In this document: positions 57,832 to 64,000 of the stretch, piece by piece | Layout of the letters: the number at the start of each line of letters is the position of its first letter | How positions within the stretch are numbered: the stretch's first letter is position 1 | Assembly: GCA_963754955.1 (NCBI GenBank) | Contig: CAVWHY010000011.1 | Span: forward strand, 1-64,000 | Direction of reading: 5' to 3' | Origin: CAVQJU01 sp963754955 | GTDB lineage: Bacteria > Acidobacteriota > Vicinamibacteria > Vicinamibacterales > CAVVIG01 | Length of the DNA stretch: 64,000 nt | Made by a program: the position numbers and the translations under genes | Notes under the pieces: model-generated | The model's database searches: none | What the model saw: the letters and a program-made list of their open reading frames with translations, nothing else | Told to the model about the DNA's origin: nothing

Positions 57832-58710
57832 ATGACCGCTGTGACTCACGTCGGTATCGTCGCGAAGTCGCGCCTGAGCGCGGCGACGCCTCACCTGATG
57901 GAGGTCGAGTCGTGGCTCGGCGCCCGCAACATCGCCTCGGTCGTCGAAACGGCGACGGCCGCCCTGATGCCGCCCTCGTCGACCCGCGAGGTGGCCGACA
58001 AGCAGGCGCTGGTATCGCGTGCCGGGCTGGTACTCGTCCTCGGCGGCGACGGCACGCTCCTCAGCATGGCGGATTGCATCGCGCAGGCCGGCCGGTGCGT
58101 TCCGATTCTGGGCGTGAACTTCGGCAGCCTGGGATTTCTCACCGAGGTCACGCTGCCCGAGCTGTACCCGGCGCTCGAAGCCGCACTGGCGGGGCGCGCG
58201 CACGTCGAGGAACGGCTGATGCTGCGGGCCACCGTCCATTCGTCGTCGGCGCCGCAGACGAGCGTCGCCGTGAACGACGTGGTCATCAACAAGGTCGCGC
58301 CGTCGCGCCTGATCAACCTGTCGGTCTTCGTCGGCGATGAGTTCGTCACGAACGTCCGGGCCGACGGCCTGATCATCGCCACGCCCACGGGGTCGACGGC
58401 CTACAACCTCTCGGCCGGCGGACCCGTCGTCGAGCCGAGCGTCGACGCAATGATCCTGACGCCTATCGCGCCGCACACGCTCAGCAACCGCCCGGTCGTC
58501 ATCCCCGCGTCGGCCACCGTTCGCGTGAAGCCCGAGATCGGCGATCGTGACGGCGCCTTCGTCACATTCGACGGCCAGGCCGGGTTCGAACTGCGGGCCG
58601 GCGACGAAATCATCGTCGGTCGCGCTGCCGAGCCGATGCGGCTGATTCGTCCCTCGACGCGCAGCTACTTCGAAGTCCTGAGGGAGAAGTTGAACTGGGG
58701 GCAGCGGTAG
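57832..58710 (+). CDS. nadK: NAD kinase
   Basis: 292 residues, unbroken: VTHVGIVAKSRLSAATPHLM, LVLVLGGDGTLLSMADCIAQ (GGDGT motif), ILGVNFGSLGFLTEVTLPEL, SVAVNDVVINKVAPSRLINL, VRADGLIIATPTGSTAYNLS and SAGGPVVEPSVDAMILTPIA are all diagnostic. It phosphorylates NAD+ to NADP+. It starts 14 nt after mltG and ends in an intergenic repeat cluster. Confidence 0.97.
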   Translation: MTAVTHVGIVAKSRLSAATPHLMEVESWLGARNIASVVETATAALMPPSSTREVADKQALVSRAGLVLVLGGDGTLLSMADCIAQAGRCVPILGVNFGSLGFLTEVTLPELYPALEAALAGRAHVEERLMLRATVHSSSAPQTSVAVNDVVINKVAPSRLINLSVFVGDEFVTNVRADGLIIATPTGSTAYNLSAGGPVVEPSVDAMILTPIAPHTLSNRPVVIPASATVRVKPEIGDRDGAFVTFDGQAGFELRAGDEIIVGRAAEPMRLIRPSTRSYFEVLREKLNWGQR

Positions 58711-58830
58711 TCAGTCGGCAGTCGCCGGTCGCCAGTCAGCAGTCGGCAGTCGCGAGTCGAAAGTAGTGCAGGCCTTCAGGCCTGCCCGCCCCATCCCCAA
58801 GTCCCCAGCCCCCAACCTCTAACCTCTAAC
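58709..58830. repeat. Repeat-rich gap between nadK and tlyA
   Basis: 58711-58758 holds degenerate GTCGGCAGTC units. 58762-58786 is a REP-like palindrome (GCAGGCCT-TC-AGGCCTGC at 58768-58785) identical over 25 nt in reverse to 42274-42298. 58790-58832 holds CCCCAAGTCCCCAGCCCCCA and AACCTCTAACCTCTAACCTC. The genes converge here, so the palindrome may double as a terminator. Confidence 0.88.
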
Positions 58831-59566
58831 CTCTTTTCAGGTGGAAGAAGAACTCCTGGTTGCCGGTGGCTCCCTTGAGCGCCGACGGCGCCATCGCCAC
58901 GCGCTGGAGTCCGGCCGCGGCGCCATGCGCGGTCACGCGTTCGATTACTTCGGCGTGAACGGCAGGATCGGTCACCAGGCCGTGCTTGCCGACCTGCTCG
59001 CGCCCGGCTTCGAACTGCGGTTTGACGAGGGCGACGATGTCGGCGCCGGCGGCCAGCAGGGGCGCGAGGGCGGGCAGGATGTGGCCGAGCGAGATGAACG
59101 AGACGTCGATGGTGACGAGATCGACGGGATGGGGCACGTCGGTTCGAGTCAGCGACCGGGCGTTCACGCCCTCGACCACTGTGACGCGCGGGTCGCTGCG
59201 CAGGCGCCAGTCGAGCTGCGCGCGGCCCACGTCGAGGGCGATGACACTCGCAGCGCCGCGCTGCAGCAGGACGTCGGTGAAGCCGCCGGTGGATGCGCCG
59301 ACATCAAGCGCGTGTCTGCCCGTCGGATCCACGCCGAACGCATCGAGCGCGTGAGCCAGCTTGACGCCGCCGCGGCTGACGTACGGATGATCCGGTTCCG
59401 CGACCTCGATGCGCGCATCCTCCGCGACGGCCGTGCCGGCTTTGCTCACGGGCTGAGCGTTGACGCTGACATGGCCCGCCATGATGAGCGCGCGGGCGCG
59501 CTCGCGGGACGCGGCCAGCCCGCGCTCCACCAGCGCCGCGTCGAGCCGAATCTTGCGGACACTCAT
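58826..59566 (-). CDS. tlyA: TlyA family rRNA 2'-O-methyltransferase / hemolysin-like
   Basis: 246 residues, unbroken. The S4 domain (KIRLDAALVERGLAASRERA, RALIMAGHVSVNAQPVSKAG) is followed by VSRGGVKLAHALDAFGVDPT and a SAM-dependent methyltransferase with motif I HALDVGASTGGFTDVLLQRG, DVGRAQLDWRLRSDPRVTVV and VDLVTIDVSFISLGHILPAL. TlyA proteins methylate ribosomal RNA and affect capreomycin susceptibility. A palindromic repeat lies directly upstream. Confidence 0.95.
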   Translation of the reverse strand: MSVRKIRLDAALVERGLAASRERARALIMAGHVSVNAQPVSKAGTAVAEDARIEVAEPDHPYVSRGGVKLAHALDAFGVDPTGRHALDVGASTGGFTDVLLQRGAASVIALDVGRAQLDWRLRSDPRVTVVEGVNARSLTRTDVPHPVDLVTIDVSFISLGHILPALAPLLAAGADIVALVKPQFEAGREQVGKHGLVTDPAVHAEVIERVTAHGAAAGLQRVAMAPSALKGATGNQEFFFHLKRG

Positions 59567-59572
59567 TCTTTC

Positions 59573-59619
59573 ATCACGAAGGCACGAGGATCACGTCGTG
59601 TTCTTCGCGTCTTCGTGAT
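59573..59619. repeat. CACGAAG-type intergenic palindromic repeat, copy 3
   Basis: ATCACGAAGGCACGAGGATC...CTTCGCGTCTTCGTGAT: the outer arms ATCACGAAG and CTTCGTGAT pair perfectly and most inner bases also pair around CACGTCGTG. It is the best hairpin of the three copies, between ispA and tlyA on the same strand. Confidence 0.85.
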
Positions 59620-59662
59620 TTGCAGGCGCTGGTCACTAGCGATGTCGTCATTGAAAGTAGAT

Positions 59663-60616
59663 TCAACTGCGGCGCGAGACCACCCAGTCGGCGATGGGTG
59701 CGAGCCACCCGCCGCCGAGGCGGGCGGCGTCGAGCGTTGCCCTGGCGCGCGCGATGCAATCGGCGGCGAGCGCGCGGGACCGATCCAGGCCGAAGATCGC
59801 CGGGTACGTCGGCTTGGTGCCGGCAGCGTCCTTGCCCGCGGTCTTGCCGAGTTCTTCCGCGCTGCCTTCGACGTCCAGGATGTCGTCCACGATCTGAAAG
59901 GCGAGACCGATATCGGCGGCAAAGCGATCGATGGCGGCCACGGCCGCTTCGCTCGCGCCCGCCATGATCGCGCCGCTGACGGCGGACGCGCGGATGATCG
60001 CGCCCGTCTTGCGCGCGTGCATCGCGGGCAGGGTGTCGGCGTTGAGCGCGGCGCGGTGTCCCGGCACCTGCCCGGCGGCCAGCAGATCGATCGCCTGCCC
60101 GCCAACCATTCCTGTGGCGCCCGCTGCTTCCGCGATGACCCTCAGCGCCTTCAGCTTCCGGCGCGCGATCGTCTCATCGTCGGACGCTGGCTCGCGAGCG
60201 AGGAGCGCGAAGGCCTCGGCCTGCAGGCCGTCGCCGGCAAGGATGGCCACGCCGTCTCCATACACCACGTGCAGCGTCGGGCGCCCGCGCCGCAGCGTGT
60301 CGTTGTCCATCGCGGGGAGATCGTCGTGAATCAGCGAGTACGTGTGAATCAGTTCGATCGCGCACGCCGCCGGCAGCGCGAGATCGAGCGCCGACCGTGC
60401 CGGAGCCGCCGCTCGGCCGGTGCGGCTCACCACATCCGCGGCGGCCAGCGTCAGGATCGGCCGCAGGCGCTTGCCGCCCGCGAACACGCTGTAACGCATC
60501 GCCTCGCTGACGATAGGGGGGCACGCCGGCGGCGCGGGCAGGTACGTCTCGAGGGCGGCGTTCACGCGCGCCCGGGCGTCGTTCAGGAACGCGGCAAGCG
60601 GGTCGGCGGCCGTCAC
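59663..60616 (-). CDS. ispA: Polyprenyl (geranyl/farnesyl) diphosphate synthase
   Basis: 317 residues, unbroken: AMRYSVFAGGKRLRPILTLA, LIHTYSLIHDDLPAMDNDTL with the first Asp-rich motif (DDLPAMD), RRGRPTLHVVYGDGVAILAG, GMVGGQAIDLLAAG and LAFQIVDDILDVEGSAEELG with the second (DDILD). Length and the DDxxxxD first motif fit the bacterial short-chain FPP/GGPP synthase group; IspA is the best guess for product length. It starts (GTG) 4 nt after the xseB stop, part of the xseA-xseB-ispA operon. Confidence 0.93.
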   Translation of the reverse strand: MTAADPLAAFLNDARARVNAALETYLPAPPACPPIVSEAMRYSVFAGGKRLRPILTLAAADVVSRTGRAAAPARSALDLALPAACAIELIHTYSLIHDDLPAMDNDTLRRGRPTLHVVYGDGVAILAGDGLQAEAFALLAREPASDDETIARRKLKALRVIAEAAGATGMVGGQAIDLLAAGQVPGHRAALNADTLPAMHARKTGAIIRASAVSGAIMAGASEAAVAAIDRFAADIGLAFQIVDDILDVEGSAEELGKTAGKDAAGTKPTYPAIFGLDRSRALAADCIARARATLDAARLGGGWLAPIADWVVSRRS

Positions 60617-60620
60617 GAGG

Positions 60621-60872
60621 TCAGCGATCGCGGTCGTCGCCCGAGGCGAGCGTCGCGGGCGCCGGCCTGACGTCGCCGCGTTCGCTCAGGATCTCGATGC
60701 GCCGCTCGGCGTCCTCGAGCCGCGCGTGGCAGAACCGCGACAACTGCACACCCCGTTCGTAAAGGGCGAGCGACTGCTCGAGCGCCAGATCGCCTTCCTC
60801 GAGCTTCTTGACGACCGATTCGAGCTCGGCGATGGCGGCTTCAAAATCCTTGATGGACGATGCGTCGCTCAT
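60621..60872 (-). CDS. xseB: Exodeoxyribonuclease VII small subunit
   Basis: 83 residues: KDFEAAIAELESVVKKLEEG, DLALEQSLALYERGVQLSRF and CHARLEDAERRIEIL are the whole XseB family pattern. ATG overlaps the xseA stop (ATGA), so the subunits are made in coupled fashion. Confidence 0.96.
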   Translation of the reverse strand: MSDASSIKDFEAAIAELESVVKKLEEGDLALEQSLALYERGVQLSRFCHARLEDAERRIEILSERGDVRPAPATLASGDDRDR

Positions 60873-62343
60873 TCTGTTCTCGACACCTTAGCTTCAATTT
60901 CGCCGCGGCTCAAGGTCACGCGGACCGTGTCTCCGGGCGCGACCTCGCCGGCCTCGCGCAGGGCCCGCGTCCGGTCGGCGTTCCAGCAGACCGCGTAGCC
61001 TCGGCCGAGCACGGCCAGCGGGCTGAGCGTTTCGAGCCGGTTGGCGCAGCCCCGCAGCGCCGCGTCCGCCTGATGATGCCTCCGCGCCATCGCGCCTGCG
61101 AGGCGGCCCGCCGCGGCGACCAGGCGCGTTCGAATCGTCCCGAGCTGGTGCGACAGGTGCAGCATGTCCAGCTGGCGCCGGACCGACTGCAGCCGCCGGG
61201 CCGCGCGAGCCGACGGCCAGCCGTACCGCGTCGTCGAGCGACCGATCGAGCTCCGCGGCGCGCCGGCTCTTCATCGCCAGGCGCGCAGCGTAGCCTGCCA
61301 TGGCGGGACGGCTTCCGGCCACGTGCACCCGGCGGCTGAGACGCTGCACCCGCCCGTGCGCCGCGGCCACCAGCCGCTCGTGCAGGCGATCGATGCGCCC
61401 GGCGAATTCATCGGTCCGCGCGACGACCAGTTCGGCGGCCGCCGAGGGCGTCGGCGCGCGGACGTCCGCCACGAAATCCGCGATGGTCACGTCGGTTTCG
61501 TGGCCGACCGCCGAGATGACGGGGACCGGCGCCGCCGCAATCGCGCGCGCGACGACTTCCTCGTTGAACGCCCAGAGATCCTCAATCGACCCGCCGCCGC
61601 GTCCGACGATCAGCACGTCCACGCCAGGCACGCGTCCGATGGCGCGCAGCGCGCGGGCGATGTCGCCGGCGGCGCCCTCACCCTGCACGCGCGCCGGCCG
61701 GATCACGACGTGCGCGTTCGCATGGCGCCGCTTCAGCACGTTCAGAATGTCCCGGATCGCCGCGCCGTCGAGCGACGTCACGATGCCGATCTTGCGCGGC
61801 AGCGCCGGCAGCGGCCGCTTGCGGGCGGCGTCGAACAGCCCTTCGTCCTGCAGTCGCTTCTTCAGCTGATCGAACGCGAGCTGGAGGGCCCCCAGACCAT
61901 GCGGTTCCAGGTGCTCGCAGACCAGCTGATATTCGCCTTTGGGTTCGTAGACGGAGAGTTTTCCGCGCGCCACGACACGGAGGCCGTCGGCCGGTTTGAA
62001 CTTCAGGTACCGCAGGTTCGATCGGAACATGAAGCCGCGGAGCTGGGCGGTCGAGTCCTTGAGCGTGAAGTACAGGTGACCATTCCACGGCCGGCAGTTC
62101 GAGAGCTCGCCCTCCACCCACACCTCGAAGAATTCCGCTTCGAGCTGATCGCGGACCCGGATCGTCAGCTCGGTGACGGTGTGGACGCGCCTGATCGGCG
62201 GGCGCGCGGCGAGCGCGCGGTCCGAAGCCGCCGCGGGCGGCTCGAGGAACGCCCGTCAACTGCCGACTGCCGACTGTCGACTGCCGACTGTCGACTTCTT
62301 CGGCGTCGTCGTCTTCAAACGGAAGATCGAACAGGTCGCTCAT
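60869..62343 (-). CDS. xseA: Exodeoxyribonuclease VII large subunit
   Basis: OB-fold (FFEVWVEGELSNCRPWNGHL, YFTLKDSTAQLRGFMFRSNL, YEPKGEYQLVCEHLEPHGLG), catalytic core (RKIGIVTSLDGAAIRDILNV, GVDVLIVGRGGGSIEDLWAF, APVPVISAVGHETDVTIADF, DVRAPTPSAAAELVV) and a helical C-terminus with SPLAVLGRGYAVCWN. Frameshifts lie near 62250, 62130 and 61195. The ATG at 62343 (SDLFDLPFEDDD) overlaps the end of the upstream phosphoesterase gene by 29 nt. The N-terminal linker includes the GTCGGCAGTC repeat (encoding VDSRQSTVGSRQ). It degrades single-stranded DNA with XseB. Confidence 0.92.
62261..62295. repeat. GTCGGCAGTC tandem repeat inside xseA
   Basis: About three and a half copies of CTGCCGACTGTCGA on the plus strand. 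The reverse complement GTCGGCAGTCGACA matches the units at 42221 and 58711. It lies in the xseA N-terminal linker, upstream of the OB-fold. Confidence 0.85.
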
Positions 62344-63146
62344 CGGCTGCGAGCTCGGAGAGCTCGTCCAGACTGTAACTCAGGCGCTCGATGTCGGTCG
62401 CCTTCCCGGTGGCTTCATCGGCGTCCACGACGACTCCATTCAGGCGCGGGTTCGCGGTCGCGGTCTCGAAACGCGAAGGCAAGCCGGTCAGAAAACGTCC
62501 GAGTGCCGGCTCGACTTCGACACCGATGACGGAGTCGTGCGGCCCCGTCATCCCGGCGTCCGTCAGGTAGGCGGTACCTTTCGGCAGCACCCGCTCGTCG
62601 GCGGTCTGCACGTGTGTATGCGTCCCGACGACGGCCGTGACCCTGCCGTCGAGGTGCCACCCCATCGCGATCTTCTCCGATGTGGCTTCGGCGTGGAAGT
62701 CCACGAAGATGATGCGCGTGCGCTGGCGCATCGCCTCGATTTCGCGAAGCACGACGGCGAAGGGGTCGTCGATCTGCAGCATGAACACGCGCCCCATCGC
62801 GTTGATCACGCCGACGGAGTGGCCGTTGCGCGCCCGCGCCAGGTAGCTGCCGTTGCCCGGCACGCCGGCGGGGTAGTTGGCCGGCCGCAGCAGGCGCGGT
62901 TCTGTGCCGATGTAGTCCAGCGCTTCCTTCTTGTCCCAGATGTGATTGCCGGAGGTCACGACGTCCACGCCGAGGTCGAGGAGCTCGTCGCCGATCTCGC
63001 GCGTGATGCCGAAGCCTGCGGCGGCGTTCTCGCCGTTCGCGATGACGAAATCGATCGCATGGCGGCTCACCAGGGCGGCAAGACCCGTCCGGACCAGCTG
63101 CCGTCCCGGGTCGGCCGACGATGTCGCCGATGAAGAGGATTCGCAT
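62315..63146 (-). CDS. YmdB-type (TIGR00282) metallophosphoesterase
   Basis: MRILFIGDIVGRPG, then after an indel near 63100 HAIDFVIANGENAAAGFGIT, GVDVVTSGNHIWDKKEALDY, RIIFVDFHAEATSEKIAMGW, VVGTHTHVQTADERVLPKGT and AYLTDAGMTGPHDSVIGVEV. The metal ligands (GD, NGENA, GNH, HAE, GTHTHV) are all present. YmdB proteins hydrolyse 2',3'-cyclic nucleotides and often neighbour rny or recA. About 270 residues. Head of the minus-strand operon with xseA, xseB and ispA. Confidence 0.92.
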
Positions 63147-63283
63147 GAGGGGACGATTGAGTTTACGCGAATCCGAGCCGTTTGGCCTGCACGAGCACGG
63201 TCAGGCGTGTCCGCCTAACCGATGCAGCCGCATAGAGATATGGCGATCTCACTATATGAGTGTATATAACGCAGATAATATGC

Positions 63284-63312
63284 TTGACAAACACTAATCA
63301 CAGGTCTAGACT
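63284..63312 (+). promoter_or_regulatory. Sigma-70 type promoter of dnaK
   Basis: TTGACA (63284-63289), a 17-nt spacer and TAGACT (63307-63312), preceded by an AT-rich stretch (63235-63283) that could act as an UP element. It lies 45 nt upstream of the dnaK ATG. No CIRCE element (TTAGCACTC-N9-GAGTGCTAA) was seen. Confidence 0.8.
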
Positions 63313-63356
63313 CGTATCAGTTTTCAAGCGGACTTCGAAACGGAGGACTCATCAAC

Positions 63357-64000
63357 ATGGCAGCAAAGTCATCGGCATCGACCTCGGCACCACGAACTCG
63401 GTGGTCGCCGTCATGGAAGGCGGGCAGCCCGCGGTCATCGTCAACCAGGAAGGCGCCCGCACCACGCCGTCGGTGGTTGCCATCGCCAAGGACGGCGAAC
63501 GGCTCGTCGGTCAGGTTGCCAAGCGACAGGCCGTCACCAATCCGGAAAACACGATCTTCTCGATCAAGCGCTTCATGGGCCGCAAGCACGAGGAAACCTC
63601 GAGCGAGGCGTCGCGCGTGCCGTACACGGTCGTTCGCGCCGGCAACGGCGACGCGTGGATCGAAGCGCGCGGCAAGAAGTACTCGCCGCCGGAAATCTCC
63701 GCGCTGATTCTCCAGAAGCTGAAGCAGGCCGCCGAGGATCATGTCGGCGAGAAGATCACTGACGCGGTCATCACCGTACCGGCGTATTTCAACGACGCGC
63801 AGCGTCAGGCCACCAAGGACGCCGGCAAGATCGCGGGACTGAACGTCCTGCGCATCATCAACGAGCCGACGGCGGCGGCGCTCGCATACGGCCTCGACAA
63901 GAAGAAGAACGAAACGATTGCGGTCTATGACTTCGGCGGCGGCACGTTCGACATCTCCGTCCTCGAGGTCGGCGACGGCGTCGTCGAGGTAAAGGCCACC
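63357..64000 (+). CDS. dnaK: Chaperone DnaK (Hsp70), 5' part, runs off right edge
   Basis: The ATG at 63357 is preceded by GGAGG. One missing G near 63368 breaks the start (AAGTC for AAGGTC). Then IGIDLGTTNSVVAVMEGGQP, GARTTPSVVAIAKDGERLVG, FSIKRFMGRKHEE, ITVPAYFNDAQRQATKDAGK, RIINEPTAAALAYGLDKKKN and VYDFGGGTFDISVLEVGDGV are the ATPase domain motifs. It folds proteins by ATP-driven cycling with DnaJ and GrpE. About 210 codons are in the window. Confidence 0.97.

Noticed and set aside
58841..60670. A 609-codon plus-strand frame over tlyA and ispA
   Set aside because: Antisense of recognised genes, with His/Arg-rich low-complexity translation.
63235..63283. AT-rich stretch upstream of dnaK as a replication origin or CIRCE site
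   Set aside because: No DnaA boxes or TTAGCACTC/GAGTGCTAA arms were found; it is better explained as promoter upstream DNA.

Overview
The window reads as high-GC chromosome from an Acidobacteriota-type bacterium (Vicinamibacteria-like by inference). The grounds are eukaryotic-like Ser/Thr kinases with C-terminal PD40-type propellers, the acidobacterial 'WVLVAGFEN..' receptor-type fragment at the left edge, GloVer-repeat and M36 secreted proteins, the secreted 'TPWGDPDLQG' family, and the gene order thrS-infC-rpmI-rplT-pheS-pheT-zapB-zapA-6S-rny. No species can be named from the sequence alone. Many indispensable genes (pheT, thiL, rny, xseA, mltG, dnaK) carry one-base frameshifts while their protein homology runs through the break. 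Most frameshifts therefore look like draft-assembly indels, not decay, and I give gene limits across them. Truncations with homology lost on one side are treated as real remnants.

Layout. 1-13 kb: secreted and surface proteins: a kinase-type receptor fragment, a GloVer repeat protein, a secreted hypothetical, an M14-type peptidase remnant abutting a membrane-protein fragment, a transposase remnant, a lipoprotein, and a very large M36 metallopeptidase ending in six near-identical 141-bp repeats. 13-33.5 kb: an accessory region. It holds a carotenoid-oxygenase remnant, a tyrosine-integrase remnant, a type I restriction subunit (hsdR) lacking its N-terminus and split by two tandem IS630-type elements, a secreted protein, a TetR/HXXEE/Omp85-like trio, a serine recombinase, a kinase-propeller protein, and an integrative-element module (ribbon-helix-helix, ParB-like, AAA ATPase, excisionase, tyrosine integrase). 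The integrase runs into the 3' end of the tmRNA gene ssrA, the presumed attachment site.

33.5-64 kb: core genome. ssrA is followed by a soluble lytic transglycosylase, an aminotransferase, an outer-membrane protein, two ABC exporter half-transporters, a 3D-domain protein, DUF2062, thiL, rny, 6S RNA, zapA and zapB. Then come pheT, pheS, rplT, rpmI, infC, thrS, tRNA-Val, a catalytically altered S41 protease homologue, an M23 murein hydrolase activator, ruvX, mltG, nadK, tlyA, ispA, xseB, xseA, a YmdB-type phosphoesterase and the start of dnaK behind a textbook sigma-70 promoter. Several genes overlap by ATGA or GTGA, indicating translationally coupled operons.

Most interesting: the ssrA-linked integrative element; hsdR split by an IS pair whose removal restores the reading frame; an S41 protein that has lost both catalytic residues; an AUC start codon for infC; a short PheT without the EMAP domain; a Calx-beta domain split by a P-domain in the M36 protein; and at least four families of short palindromic repeats, two of them inside reading frames.
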